Part shown: in pieces, positions 1 through 8,997 of the stretch | How the letters are laid out: each line of letters opens with the position of its first letter | Numbering within the stretch: the first letter of the stretch is position 1 | Assembly (NCBI GenBank): GCA_947581635.1 | Contig: CANPVE010000006.1 | Location: 62,001-126,000 of the forward strand | Reading direction: 5' to 3' | Length of the DNA stretch: 64,000 bases | Origin: an uncultured Clostridia bacterium | GTDB taxonomy: Bacteria > Bacillota > Clostridia > Oscillospirales > Acutalibacteraceae | The notes under the pieces: generated by a model | What the model was told of the DNA's origin: nothing | Databases searched by the model: none | What the model saw: the letters and a program-made list of their open reading frames with translations, nothing else | Program-made: the position numbers and the translations under genes

Positions 1-934
1 CCTCCTGCGCCTTGTCTATATAAAGCTGGAAACCGTTGGAAAGCGAGAGTATAAGCGCGATACCGATAATGCCTATGCTGCCCGCGAAAGCGGTGAGGAT
101 TGTCCGTCCTTTCTTGGTCATGAGGTTGTTAAGCGAAAGCGAAAAAGCGGTGAAGAGAGACATCGACGTTTTGTTTTTCTTTGTCTTTGTTTTTTTCTCC
201 TTCTTCTTTTTCTCCTTATCCCCGTCGACCGCCGAAGTTGCCGTATATTCGCTCGGATTGTACGGGTTGGAATCGTCGATTATATTGCCGTCCAGCAGTC
301 GCACTATTCGCGATGAATATTTTTCGGCCAGCTCAGGATTGTGCGTCACCATTATGATGAGCTTCTCCTTGGCTATTTCCTTGAGCAGCTCCATTATCTG
401 AACACTGGTCGCTGAATCCAGCGCGCCGGTTGGCTCGTCGGCGAGAAGTATTTCGGGATTGTTTACCAACGCGCGGGCAATGGCCACTCGCTGCATCTGT
501 CCGCCCGACATCTGATTGGGCTTTTTGCGGAGCTGATCGCCCAACCCCACCTTTTGCAGCACCTCGGTGGCGCGTCTGCGGCGCTCCGATTTGGAAACGC
601 CAGAGAGTGTCAGCGCCAACTCGACGTTTGACAGTACAGTTTGATGCGGAATAAGATTGTAATTCTGAAAGACGAAGCCTATCGAATGATTGCGGTAGGT
701 GTCCCAGTCGCTGTCTTTAAACTTCTTGGTTGATTTGCCGTTAATGCTCAGGTCACCGCTGTCGTATCTGTCAAGGCCGCCGATGATGTTGAGCATAGTG
801 GTCTTGCCGCAGCCCGAAGGACCGAGTATTGAAACGAATTCATTCTCGCGGAATTCTATGCTCACTCCCTTGAGCGCCTGAACCTGTGTGCTTCCGCTGG
901 AATAAGACTTAACTATGTCCGTAAGTTTCAGCAT
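1..934 (-). CDS. MacB-type ABC transporter, ATPase fused to permease (3' end outside window)
   Basis: The visible part translates to a LolD/MacB-type ATPase: Walker [10 protein letters not shown] near residue 40, signature [14 protein letters not shown], Walker B ILLADEPTGALD and an H-loop MVTHNP. After about residue 225 a lysine-rich linker (KEKKKEKKTKTKK) leads into a membrane domain starting with NNLMTKKGRTILTAFAGSIGIIGIALIL, the usual N-terminus of an FtsX-like permease. Such single-chain ATPase-permease fusions are common in Clostridia and usually export peptides or antibiotics. The start is the ATG at 934, the first codon of the conserved MLKL segment. The C-terminal permease lies off the left edge, so the substrate cannot be judged. 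Confidence 0.9.
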   Translation of the reverse strand, partial: MLKLTDIVKSYSSGSTQVQALKGVSIEFRENEFVSILGPSGCGKTTMLNIIGGLDRYDSGDLSINGKSTKKFKDSDWDTYRNHSIGFVFQNYNLIPHQTVLSNVELALTLSGVSKSERRRRATEVLQKVGLGDQLRKKPNQMSGGQMQRVAIARALVNNPEILLADEPTGALDSATSVQIMELLKEIAKEKLIIMVTHNPELAEKYSSRIVRLLDGNIIDDSNPYNPSEYTATSAVDGDKEKKKKEKKTKTKKNKTSMSLFTAFSLSLNNLMTKKGRTILTAFAGSIGIIGIALILSLSNGFQLYIDKAQE

Positions 935-1100
935 AAATTCAATTTCCCTTTCAAATCATTTCTTTGCTTCTTTGTCTGATGCCATGCATGGAGTATATTG
1001 TTCCAATATAAACTGAATTTAAACTAACACTGTCTAAATTTGGTTTATAAAATTAACAATTTGTGAATTAACATGAGATTGATTCGCTGCATGACAAATT

Positions 1101-2885
1101 TTACCACCTCACAATGACAACGCCTTCGGGGTGAAGTCTGCCGTTGTCGTAGAGATTTGCGAAGAATATCTCCTTGCCGTCCATGTAGGGAGTGTCCACA
1201 GTCTCGTCAGAGCAGTTTATTATTATCTTGAGCTGATGATTGTCCCCGTCGAGCTTGATGTATTCTATCACGCGGTCGTTGTTTATCTCGTTGGGAAAGT
1301 GGAAGTTCCTGCTGCGGAAAAGCGGCTCGTTTTTGCGCAGCCATATCAGGCGCTTTATCATATTGATGCGGTCGTCAAACTGTCCCGCGTCGATTTTATC
1401 CCACGGCATACATCTGCGGCAGTCGGGGTCGCCGCCGCCGTCCATGCCTATTTCGGTCCCATAATAGATGCAGGGACTGCCCGGCATGGTGAAGAGCACG
1501 GCGAGCTGTTGGTACACCACATTCATATTCTGCCTGTTGCGTCTGAATACGCGCTCGGTGTCATGAGAATCCAGCAGATTGAAAAGCACGTCGTTGGTGT
1601 GCTGCATATACATGGTGTAGCAGCGGTTGATCATATATTCAAAATCCGACTTCTTGCGCGCCTTGTCTATCCAGAAATCCGTGATGCTGCTCGAGAGCGG
1701 GTAATTCATGACCGAATCGAATTCATCGCCCCTCAGCCATGGCATTGCGTTGTGCCATATCTCACCCAGTATATAAAAATCGTTCTTTATGTGTTTGAGC
1801 GCATAGCGAAGTGTTTTGCAGAATTGGTGGGAGACTTCGTTGGCGACGTCGAGGCGTATGCCGTCTATGTCGAAATTCTTTGTCCAATATTCCACGACCC
1901 CCACGAGATAATCCACTACTTCGGGATTATTGGTGTTGAGCTTGGGCATACCGGCAAAGAAGCCAAAGGAGTACATTTTGCCGTCTCGGGTGTCCCAGCG
2001 GTCGAAGTCTATGGGCCATTCGTTGATCATGAACCAGTTGTAATACTTTGACTCGGGGCCGTGGGCGAGAACGTCCTGCCACGGTCCAAAGAATTTGCCG
2101 CAGTGGTTGAAAACTCCGTCCAGCATCACGCGTATGCCCTTGGAGTGAGCGGTGTCCACCAAAGTTCGGAACGTATCCTCATCGCCGAAGCTCGGGTCTA
2201 TCTTCATATAGTCGGTTGTATTGTACTTGTGGGTGGAGGGAGCCTCGAATATAGGCGTCATGTATATTCCAGTAATTCCCAGCCCCGCAAGATAATCCAT
2301 TCTGTCGATAATGCCCTGCAAGTCGCCGCCGTAAAACTGCTCGTTGGTGACGCAGGTGGTGTCGTCGGCCCATGGCAGCGTATCGGGCGGATTTATTTCG
2401 GGGTTGCCGTTGCAGAACCGCTCGGGAAATATCTGATACCACACGGTGCTGTTGACCCATTCGGGGGTCTGATTGATGTCGGAGGGGTTCATCCATGGGA
2501 AGGTGAAGCATTGGAGCATTTTGCCCTCGAGATGCCATTGCTCCTCGCTGAGCACACCGTCCTCGAAGTAATACCACGTTTCGCGCTCGCCGCCGTATTC
2601 GGCGCGGCTGACAAGTTCAAAGAAATAGCGGCAGCGCTTGTACTGAGGCACTATTGTAGTAGTCCACCACAGTTGGTGCGCCAGCCTCTTTTTGAACGGG
2701 ACGGGAAGCCTCACGCCGGCCCAACTTTGCTGTGAGCCGAGTATTCCCGTGGCGAAGGGGTCGCCGTAGTGAATATAGACTTCCTCAACGTCATATCCCG
2801 TTTTCAGATTCACTATAAGCTCATTGTAATTGTTCATGTAGCAATAGTTGTCACTGCAAATATGATATACCGCTTCAAATTTCAT
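1101..2885 (-). CDS. GH13 alpha-glucan hydrolase, neopullulanase/cyclomaltodextrinase type
   Basis: 594-aa cytoplasmic enzyme predicted to hydrolyse alpha-1,4 and possibly alpha-1,6 links in maltodextrins, cyclodextrins or pullulan. An N-terminal CBM34-like domain (about 1-125) precedes a GH13 barrel. The four conserved regions are visible: DGVFNH at 256, GIRLDVANE with nucleophile D346, ILGEIW with acid E375, and LLDSHD with D442. Length and CBM34 match subfamily GH13_20. No signal peptide is seen. The reading frame is open to 3032, but the ATG at 2885 has an AAAGGG site about 12 nt upstream and begins the family's usual N-terminus, so it is preferred. Exact substrate is uncertain. A second GH13 protein, secreted, is at 37999. 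Confidence 0.93.
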   Translation of the reverse strand: MKFEAVYHICSDNYCYMNNYNELIVNLKTGYDVEEVYIHYGDPFATGILGSQQSWAGVRLPVPFKKRLAHQLWWTTTIVPQYKRCRYFFELVSRAEYGGERETWYYFEDGVLSEEQWHLEGKMLQCFTFPWMNPSDINQTPEWVNSTVWYQIFPERFCNGNPEINPPDTLPWADDTTCVTNEQFYGGDLQGIIDRMDYLAGLGITGIYMTPIFEAPSTHKYNTTDYMKIDPSFGDEDTFRTLVDTAHSKGIRVMLDGVFNHCGKFFGPWQDVLAHGPESKYYNWFMINEWPIDFDRWDTRDGKMYSFGFFAGMPKLNTNNPEVVDYLVGVVEYWTKNFDIDGIRLDVANEVSHQFCKTLRYALKHIKNDFYILGEIWHNAMPWLRGDEFDSVMNYPLSSSITDFWIDKARKKSDFEYMINRCYTMYMQHTNDVLFNLLDSHDTERVFRRNRQNMNVVYQQLAVLFTMPGSPCIYYGTEIGMDGGGDPDCRRCMPWDKIDAGQFDDRINMIKRLIWLRKNEPLFRSRNFHFPNEINNDRVIEYIKLDGDNHQLKIIINCSDETVDTPYMDGKEIFFANLYDNGRLHPEGVVIVRW

Positions 2886-3065
2886 GATTAAGCTCAACCC
2901 TTTCTTAATCGATCGTTGACTGAATTGTTTTCGGTGGTTCCAAGGATGCGTTGAATACCCAATGCGGCGGTGTCCGCTTGAATCGCTATAATTATATAAT
3001 TTTTTGGAAGAAAAATCAACAAGTTCAGGCAATCATTACTTATATTTCATAATTGAGCGTTTGCA

Positions 3066-3103
3066 AAAAAAGCCCGACGGAATTTGACAAAAACCGTCGG
3101 GTC
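3066..3103 (-). terminator. Rho-independent terminator of the DUF2304 gene
   Basis: Inverted repeat CCCGACGG (3073-3080) and CCGTCGGG (3094-3101). Read on the minus strand it is followed by a run of T, as expected downstream of the gene at 3143-3706. Confidence 0.8.
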
Positions 3104-3142
3104 TTATGAAATAACTTAAAGTAACGGAGATTTATCCGATGA

Positions 3143-3706
3143 TCACACAATCACTTCCACTTCGGAGGAAGGCTCCGAGTCGGCTGCGGGCGGGGGAGTT
3201 TCGGGAAATACTTCCGGGGAATCGGATTGGGTTCCGTATTTTGCGTTAAGCTCCTCCAAACGGCGGTTCAGATCTTCTATCTCGTGTTTTTGTATAGATA
3301 CTACCGAACCCAGCTCCACAATCTTAGATGTGATGGCGGATATCTGGCACATTTGTTTGAATGCGAGATAGTAAAGCAGCGAGATAAACGGCACTGTGAC
3401 TACAAGTGCATAGCCGTATGCCATATGGGTCATATTCGCCACTTTGTATGTAAGTTCCGGCCACACGCCGTATACAAACAGAAGGGCTGCGGGCAGGGTC
3501 CACATAAGGAAAGAGGATTCCTTGATCTGGCGCTTGAGCATACGTTTGAAGAGAAAGGCTATTACCGTGACGCTGACCGCGACCATTATCACCCTGACCA
3601 CTACATTCATTCCGATGTGATTTTGGCTCAGAGAGCTGATGCTGCTGCTGACGCGTGAAAAAAATTCGTCAAGCAGTTGTTTGATGAAGTTCAGGAACTC
3701 GTCCAT
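3143..3706 (-). CDS. DUF2304-like membrane protein
   Basis: 187 aa with three predicted membrane helices (about 35-55, 65-85 and 95-115) and then a coiled-coil stretch (SKIVELGSVVSIQKHEIEDLNRRLEEL). The segment FLMWTLPAALLFVYGVWPE and the following helix-plus-coil order resemble DUF2304 proteins, which often sit next to cell-surface glycosyltransferases. Here no glycosyltransferase is adjacent. There is an extra N-terminal amphipathic stretch before the first helix and a Pro/Glu-rich tail. Function unknown. A terminator follows directly. Confidence 0.7.
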   Translation of the reverse strand: MDEFLNFIKQLLDEFFSRVSSSISSLSQNHIGMNVVVRVIMVAVSVTVIAFLFKRMLKRQIKESSFLMWTLPAALLFVYGVWPELTYKVANMTHMAYGYALVVTVPFISLLYYLAFKQMCQISAITSKIVELGSVVSIQKHEIEDLNRRLEELNAKYGTQSDSPEVFPETPPPAADSEPSSEVEVIV

Positions 3707-4195
3707 TTAAAAACACCACACTTACTTTTGATAAAAATTATTTTAAATAAAATATTGTCAGCGAATGCAGCCACGGTTTTTACGGGTGAAGGCACATTCA
3801 ATAACCATACAGTATTATAACATAATATTCAATAGTTTACAACAGAAAATTTAATATTTGTGACGTATAAATATATGCAAATAAAAGAAAAAAATATACA
3901 AAAATTTTTACATATTATGGCACGTGGAAATGGAAGTAACTAAAAAACTAAGTGCCGAAGAGAAAATCGAATGTTTTCGAGCGGGCAAATAAGTTCAACC
4001 CAACTTTTTACATCGCCCGATGCTCGTCATTGAGAATCGATTCCTATGTATAAGCAAGAAATTACTTGAATATTGGCGATATTTTATATATAATTATAGG
4101 TGTGGGAGACAACGCGCTGTTTGACGGCTGTTTCAAATGGCGCAGCCCGGTTTTTTGTGATTTTGTATGATATTTATTCTGTGGGGGTTGATTTA
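3707..4195. other. Intergenic region with a promoter for the GGDEF gene
   Basis: Divergent, AT-rich spacer of about 490 bp with no credible ORF. A good promoter faces right: TTGAAT (4066-4071), 17-bp spacer, TATAAT (4089-4094). I see no riboswitch-like structure. Confidence 0.6.
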
Positions 4196-6511
4196 TTGAA
4201 CATATCGGGTTCTGTTGTACTTAATGAAAAATTCGGATTCTTTGAGATATCCTCTCCCAAAGGCTTTACAATATCCAATCCCAGCGATGAGTTTAACGTG
4301 ATTGCGGGGCGTAACACCGAAGGACTGAACTACGCAGATATGGTTTGTCCGAAGGATCGTGATTCGGTTTCCGAGAAGCTGCTTGGATTATTTGAAACCG
4401 ACAACAACTTTGAAGAATGCCCTCGCATCAACATATGCATGAGGCACAGGATATCGTTTCCCGACGGTTCCATCGGCGTGGTGATGCTGACGGCGAGCCG
4501 CGAGCGCGACGAATATCTCCGCTGCTCGGTGATAAGGGTGCTTGATGATTTTGCTGTACGGCCGAGCAATGTGTATAAGTCCAACTCTGTGCTGGAGTCT
4601 TTCGCTATAAGTATGGCTGTGCTTGAAATAATCGACGGCACGCATTTCATTGTGAAATGCGCCAACAGTTGTTTCTATGATCTGATAGGCTGGAACCGTC
4701 TGGAACTTAAAGAATTTTTTAATGAATGTATTGATGACGCGATTTTTGCCGATGATTTTGATTTTTTCTCACAACAGCTTCGCAGCCTTGGCGATGGCCT
4801 TTCCGAATGTGTCTTTGAGGTTCGCACAATCACGGTCGATGGCGGCACGAGGTTCAATGAAGTTCACGCGCGTTATCTGGCGTCGGATAGCGGCTGTCCC
4901 GTGATTTCGACGGTGTTTGAGGATATCACCGAACGCAAAAAACTTCGCCGCGAACTTGTGGTAAAGAACGAGCGATTCAGCATAATACAGGAAAACGCCG
5001 ATCAGATCGTTTTTGACTACGATGCCGAGAGCGATGTGTGTGTGTTTACAGGCAATCTCAGCAGAATAAAGAAGCATATATCTTTTTATGGAATGGAATC
5101 CAATGACAATGAACTTGTAGTGAATGATTTCTTCGGTTCGCAATTTGCACTAGGCATGATGAGCAAGAAGGACTACGCCTTATTCTGTGATGCCTTTGCC
5201 AATGCCATAATTTACGAACAGGACGGAGAAGCTGAATTTTTTCTCAGTTTTATAGGTCAGCCCGCCGGCGCGTGGTATAGGTTCATATTCAGCGCGGTAA
5301 AGGGTGAGGGCGACGACGTTGTGCGCATAGTGGGCAGAATTAAAAACATAGAAAAGCAAAAGCGCACAGAGGCGCTGATAGAAAAGCGTATTAAGCTTGA
5401 TATGCTCACAGGCTTGCTCAATAAAGATACTGCGATAGACAGTATAAGTGAATTTTTGAAGGGCGAGTCGGAAAATTGGCATGAGGACGAAAAATATCAT
5501 GCGCTGATGATCATCGACATAGACAATTTCCACACGATAAACGAATTCTTTGGCCATACCTTTGGAGACGATGTGATACGCGAATTCGCTTCGGACATAA
5601 AATCCTCTTTCCGCGATACCGATATAGTTGGACGCATAGGGGGCGACGAGTTTATAGTGCTGATGAAAAGCGTCACGCTTAAATTTGCCGCAAAGAAAGC
5701 TGGAAGGCTTTGCCGCGGACTGGTAAAGAATTACGGTGTACAGAATAGGATCACATTGAGTTGCAGCATAGGCATGGCGTTTTTCGGCAAAGATGCCTTT
5801 GATTTCGACAGTCTGTATCAATACGCGGATTGGGCGATGTACAATGCCAAAACCAACGGGCGCTGCTCATACTGCATTTATGACAGCGAGACACACGACG
5901 ATTACCGCCGCATAGAGGAACTGAACAACCGCACCTGCATGGACCCGCCCGGCAACAGCACGGAGGTAAGCGAGCTTGACACCAATCTGATGGATATAGC
6001 TTTTTCGCTGGTCTCGGCGTCGGACGACATATATGGCACGTTGGAAATTCTGCTGCGGACGGTGGGACGCAAGTACAATCTCAGTGCGGTATCAGTGCTG
6101 GCAAAGAAATATGACGAAGATGATAAGTTGGTGACTGTCAGCCGTTGGCTTAGCAATCGAAACCTGTTTAAGGGGCACAGGTCGCCAATGGTCACCGGCA
6201 GAGTGGACCTCGCTCCGATATTCAAAGGCTCAAGCCTGAAATGCGTCTCGGATATATCGGCGAGCAATCTCTGTCCTGCGCTGAAAAGCAATCTCAAAAA
6301 TGACGGGATATATTCCTTTGTGATGGGCAAGCTGGAGGGACGCTCCGGAGAGCATTATGGCTGCGTAATGTTCATGCAGTTTAACAGAACGCGCAAGTGG
6401 AGCCGCAAAGAGGTAAACACATTCAAATACATATCGAAGATTGTTTCAGTAGCTTTGGTGGAAAGGTATTCCGCGCGTACACTCCTGCCCGGCGATGCCG
6501 ACAATACATAG
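4196..6511 (+). CDS. PAS-PAS-GGDEF-GAF diguanylate cyclase
   Basis: About 771 aa, predicted to make cyclic di-GMP from two GTP. The N-terminal half carries two PAS-like sensor regions, the first ending in EDITERKKLRREL. A complete GGDEF domain follows (GRIGGDEFIVLM), with an allosteric I-site RDTD exactly five residues before GGDEF, so product inhibition is likely. The C-terminal roughly 170 residues resemble a GAF domain (LMDIAFSLVSASDDIYGTLEILLRTVGRKY), an unusual position after the cyclase. No membrane helix is seen, so it should be a soluble sensor. The frame is open from 4100, but the TTG at 4196 has a GTGGGGGT site 7 nt upstream and is preferred. Confidence 0.88.
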   Translation: MNISGSVVLNEKFGFFEISSPKGFTISNPSDEFNVIAGRNTEGLNYADMVCPKDRDSVSEKLLGLFETDNNFEECPRINICMRHRISFPDGSIGVVMLTASRERDEYLRCSVIRVLDDFAVRPSNVYKSNSVLESFAISMAVLEIIDGTHFIVKCANSCFYDLIGWNRLELKEFFNECIDDAIFADDFDFFSQQLRSLGDGLSECVFEVRTITVDGGTRFNEVHARYLASDSGCPVISTVFEDITERKKLRRELVVKNERFSIIQENADQIVFDYDAESDVCVFTGNLSRIKKHISFYGMESNDNELVVNDFFGSQFALGMMSKKDYALFCDAFANAIIYEQDGEAEFFLSFIGQPAGAWYRFIFSAVKGEGDDVVRIVGRIKNIEKQKRTEALIEKRIKLDMLTGLLNKDTAIDSISEFLKGESENWHEDEKYHALMIIDIDNFHTINEFFGHTFGDDVIREFASDIKSSFRDTDIVGRIGGDEFIVLMKSVTLKFAAKKAGRLCRGLVKNYGVQNRITLSCSIGMAFFGKDAFDFDSLYQYADWAMYNAKTNGRCSYCIYDSETHDDYRRIEELNNRTCMDPPGNSTEVSELDTNLMDIAFSLVSASDDIYGTLEILLRTVGRKYNLSAVSVLAKKYDEDDKLVTVSRWLSNRNLFKGHRSPMVTGRVDLAPIFKGSSLKCVSDISASNLCPALKSNLKNDGIYSFVMGKLEGRSGEHYGCVMFMQFNRTRKWSRKEVNTFKYISKIVSVALVERYSARTLLPGDADNT

Positions 6512-6690
6512 GAAATCAGTCTTTAATCAGTACAGCCCGCTCCGCACAATATACGGCAGTTTCCTGATGAAGTTATGCGGCAAGAGGAACTTTCCGTTGA
6601 CGAAAACGACTGGAACGATAAAATTCAAAATTGCGTTGTAAAATGGCCCGCAACATAATCTTAAATTTTATGGGCAAACAGACATAAGAA

Positions 6691-6729
6691 AACAGCGGAA
6701 GTTCTCAAAAAATGAGGACTTCCGCTGTT
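6691..6729 (-). terminator. Terminator after the RnfD/RnfE-like pair
   Basis: Long inverted repeat AACAGCGGAAGT...ACTTCCGCTGTT. On the minus strand it is followed by TTTTC. It lies 30-70 nt downstream of the RnfE-like stop. Confidence 0.75.
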
Positions 6730-6757
6730 CCGGATTTACGGCCCTGTATTTTATTGA

Positions 6758-7360
6758 TTAACTCTTTAATCTCCGTCTTATTGCCAGACCAAAGCCCAGC
6801 ATTATGAAGCCCGCAAACGTCAGGTTGGTTCCCTGCGCCCCGATCGAGATAAAAAACGCGTGGCCGAATACCGTGCCATGTCCTATTATCTCGCGCAGTA
6901 CGCCTATAGGGAGCGCCAGCACGGCATATAGCCACCACAGGCCAAGCGCTTCCGGAAGAGCCTGAGCGGGGGGAAGGAACGGCGCGTCGGCCTGAAGCCG
7001 TGCCAGCACGAGCGAATCTGCCGCCAATATGGGTATATACATTCCGATGCTCCGTGCCGTTTCCTCCGATATCCAATTAACTGCCAGTCCGCACAGGCAG
7101 GCAATTATCGCGGACGGCACGAAATATATCACGCTTCTCATGGGCTGAATGTATTCTCCGCGCTCGAACATATACACAACCGACATCGCCGCGCAGAGGA
7201 CAAGCATTATCAGCGTGAGTGAAAGTGCGTTTGCCGCTGAAGTACACGCTGCCGCTATCGTCACCATTCCGGCGCCGTGCGTTATCATTGGGTGCTCTAC
7301 GCCAATGCCGGATTCATAATTTGAAATTCGCGATATCCTATTTTGTCTCGTCAAATTCAT
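6758..7360 (-). CDS. RnfE/NqrD-like membrane protein lacking the conserved cysteines
   Basis: 200 aa with about six membrane helices and the overall layout of RnfE/NqrD, an integral subunit of Rnf and Na+-NQR ion-pumping oxidoreductases. Conserved blocks can be aligned: HPMITHGAGMV corresponds to the family's NPV...LGLC segment, and IPILAADSLVLAR to IPLIIVNCIVLGR. In both places the cysteine that ligates the intramembrane Fe-S cluster is replaced (V33 and S116). The gene overlaps the RnfD-like gene upstream by about 20 nt, so the two are translationally coupled. ATG at 7360 is preferred over GTG at 7369 because of spacing from GGAG. It is probably not an electron carrier. Confidence 0.75.
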   Translation of the reverse strand: MNLTRQNRISRISNYESGIGVEHPMITHGAGMVTIAAACTSAANALSLTLIMLVLCAAMSVVYMFERGEYIQPMRSVIYFVPSAIIACLCGLAVNWISEETARSIGMYIPILAADSLVLARLQADAPFLPPAQALPEALGLWWLYAVLALPIGVLREIIGHGTVFGHAFFISIGAQGTNLTFAGFIMLGFGLAIRRRLKS

Positions 7361-8411
7361 CAAGCTCACGCTCCTGCTCTGTCTTCAGACGATATTTAAG
7401 CCTGGCCGCCAGTCTTTTTTTGACGCTGCTGTAGGATATTCCCCTGCTGCGGAAATACCACACCATTCGATCAAACGCGCCCGCGAACGAACACATAAGC
7501 AGTACCGCAAAGGCTCCTCCCGCTTCTGTGCTGCCGAAATGCTGTATTAGCACCGCCAGCGCGCCGCAGGCTCCGCCCCAAATGTATCTCGCGGTTGCCA
7601 GCTTGGGACAGTAGTTGGGACAGCCCGCCATGAATACGCAACAGAAGAAGGTTGAGCCGCCAAACAAATCGTAGAATATATACGTCAGCGAACCGGCGGT
7701 GTTGTATGGGATTCCAAATGAAAAAATAACCGCCGCAAGCGAGAAGGACGCTACACACTGCCATGCGAGATTTCCGCTCATATACAGCCATACTCCCGCG
7801 ATTATCAGCAGTATTATCGAGGAGGTTCCAAGCGGTCCCGCCACCTGACCGAGCAGGTATTCGCCTATGTGGGTATATGGATCCTCCCCCTGCCTCAGCA
7901 GGGCGATCTGTGAATATGCTTCCTTCAGCGAGTCGTTTGAGCTGAAGGCAAACAGTTTATCTGTGACATTTTCATTCAGGCGGGAATATGTGAAAGTCTC
8001 GTAGGGAAAGCAGACCGCCGCCATGCAGTAGCCCACAGCCGACGGCACAAACGGAGTGCGAAAGGTACCGCCGAACGGCATTTTACCCACGATCACCGCC
8101 GCCGCCGCCGTGAATATCACAAGCTGATAGTGGGCGCGCGCGGGCATGAGCAGCGAGCAGGTAATGCCGATTTCAACCGCAGTCAGGTCATCAAGCCTTT
8201 GGGGATGCCTTGCGATGACATTCCACAGCGATTCAGCGCCCGCCGCGCTCAGCACGCCGAAAAGCAGCATCACTACAACGCGCCCGCCATAATGTATCAG
8301 CGGAAATATCAGCAGGATTCCGAGCGCGCATATTCTGTGCAGGGTAGATGAAAACAGCGTATCGGATTGTCTGAAATGCGGAGCTGAACTCTGTCTGAAA
8401 TCGTCCGCCAT
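7338..8411 (-). CDS. RnfD/NqrB-like membrane protein, orphan and divergent
   Basis: 357 aa, multi-spanning, resembling RnfD/NqrB. The segment GGTFRTPFVPSAVG (114-127) matches the family's GG.G.N.FNPA.VG block, and GQVAGPLGTSS (188-198) matches the G.IPGS.GETS block. In functional subunits a covalent FMN is attached at a threonine in an SATP/SGAT-type motif between these two blocks. I see no such motif in residues 130-188. The other Rnf subunits (A, B, C, G) are absent from the window. The start has a strong AAAAGGAGG site. A cytoplasmic charged tail (EQERELDEFDE) ends the protein. It pairs with the RnfE-like gene and is likely repurposed. Confidence 0.78.
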   Translation of the reverse strand: MADDFRQSSAPHFRQSDTLFSSTLHRICALGILLIFPLIHYGGRVVVMLLFGVLSAAGAESLWNVIARHPQRLDDLTAVEIGITCSLLMPARAHYQLVIFTAAAAVIVGKMPFGGTFRTPFVPSAVGYCMAAVCFPYETFTYSRLNENVTDKLFAFSSNDSLKEAYSQIALLRQGEDPYTHIGEYLLGQVAGPLGTSSIILLIIAGVWLYMSGNLAWQCVASFSLAAVIFSFGIPYNTAGSLTYIFYDLFGGSTFFCCVFMAGCPNYCPKLATARYIWGGACGALAVLIQHFGSTEAGGAFAVLLMCSFAGAFDRMVWYFRSRGISYSSVKKRLAARLKYRLKTEQERELDEFDETK

Positions 8412-8426
8412 GTCTTGGCCTCCTTT

Positions 8427-8984
8427 TTAGTTTGCGTGAAATAAAAAACATTCAGAAGTGTGTCCATTGATTATACCTATTGCCTGTAGGTAGGAATAAA
8501 CAATCGTTGTGCCGACGAATCTCATTCCGCGCTTTTTCAGGTCTTTTGAAATTAAGTCCGAAAGCGGGCTGCTGCTTATTTCGTCACAGCTCTCAAAGAT
8601 AATATTGCCGTTTGTAAAGCCCCAAATGTATTTGTCAAAGCTTCCGTACTCATGTTGTATTTTCCGGAATACAACGCTGTTTGTAACGCTCGCGTCCAAT
8701 TTGAGACGGTTTCTTATGATTCCACTGTCACCGCGCAGTTCTTCCAGTTTTTGCGGGTCGTATTGCGCGACCCTGCAAACGTCAAAGCCGTCGAAGGTTC
8801 TGCGGAAATTCCCGCGTTTGTTGAGCACACATTCCCACGAGAGGCCCGCCTGAAAGCACTCCAGAATAAGCAGTTCATAGAGCAGTCTGTCGTCGTGGCA
8901 AGGTCTGCCCCATTCTTCGTCGTGGTATTTTATATATGCTTCGTTTTTAATATTGCACCAGAAGCATCTTTTTGGCTCATTCAA
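8427..8984 (-). CDS. tag: DNA-3-methyladenine glycosylase I
   Basis: 185 aa. It removes 3-methyladenine from alkylated DNA in base excision repair. Matches the Tag family throughout: CFWC near the N-terminus, YHDEEWG with the zinc-ligand His, ECFQAGLSWECVL, and the C-terminal NGHTSEC that supplies the remaining His and Cys of the zinc snap. Frame extends upstream to 9038, but that would overlap yoaK. TTG at 8984 is preceded by AAGGCGGTGG at good spacing and puts the first Cys at the usual place. GTG at 8993 is an alternative. It follows the YoaK-like gene and probably shares its transcript. Confidence 0.92.
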   Translation of the reverse strand: MNEPKRCFWCNIKNEAYIKYHDEEWGRPCHDDRLLYELLILECFQAGLSWECVLNKRGNFRRTFDGFDVCRVAQYDPQKLEELRGDSGIIRNRLKLDASVTNSVVFRKIQHEYGSFDKYIWGFTNGNIIFESCDEISSSPLSDLISKDLKKRGMRFVGTTIVYSYLQAIGIINGHTSECFLFHAN

Positions 8985-8997
8985 TTTCGCCACCGCC

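Noticed and set aside
1131..2735. Long plus-strand frames over the GH13 gene
   Set aside because: They are antisense to a gene with all GH13 motifs and have no recognisable domains.
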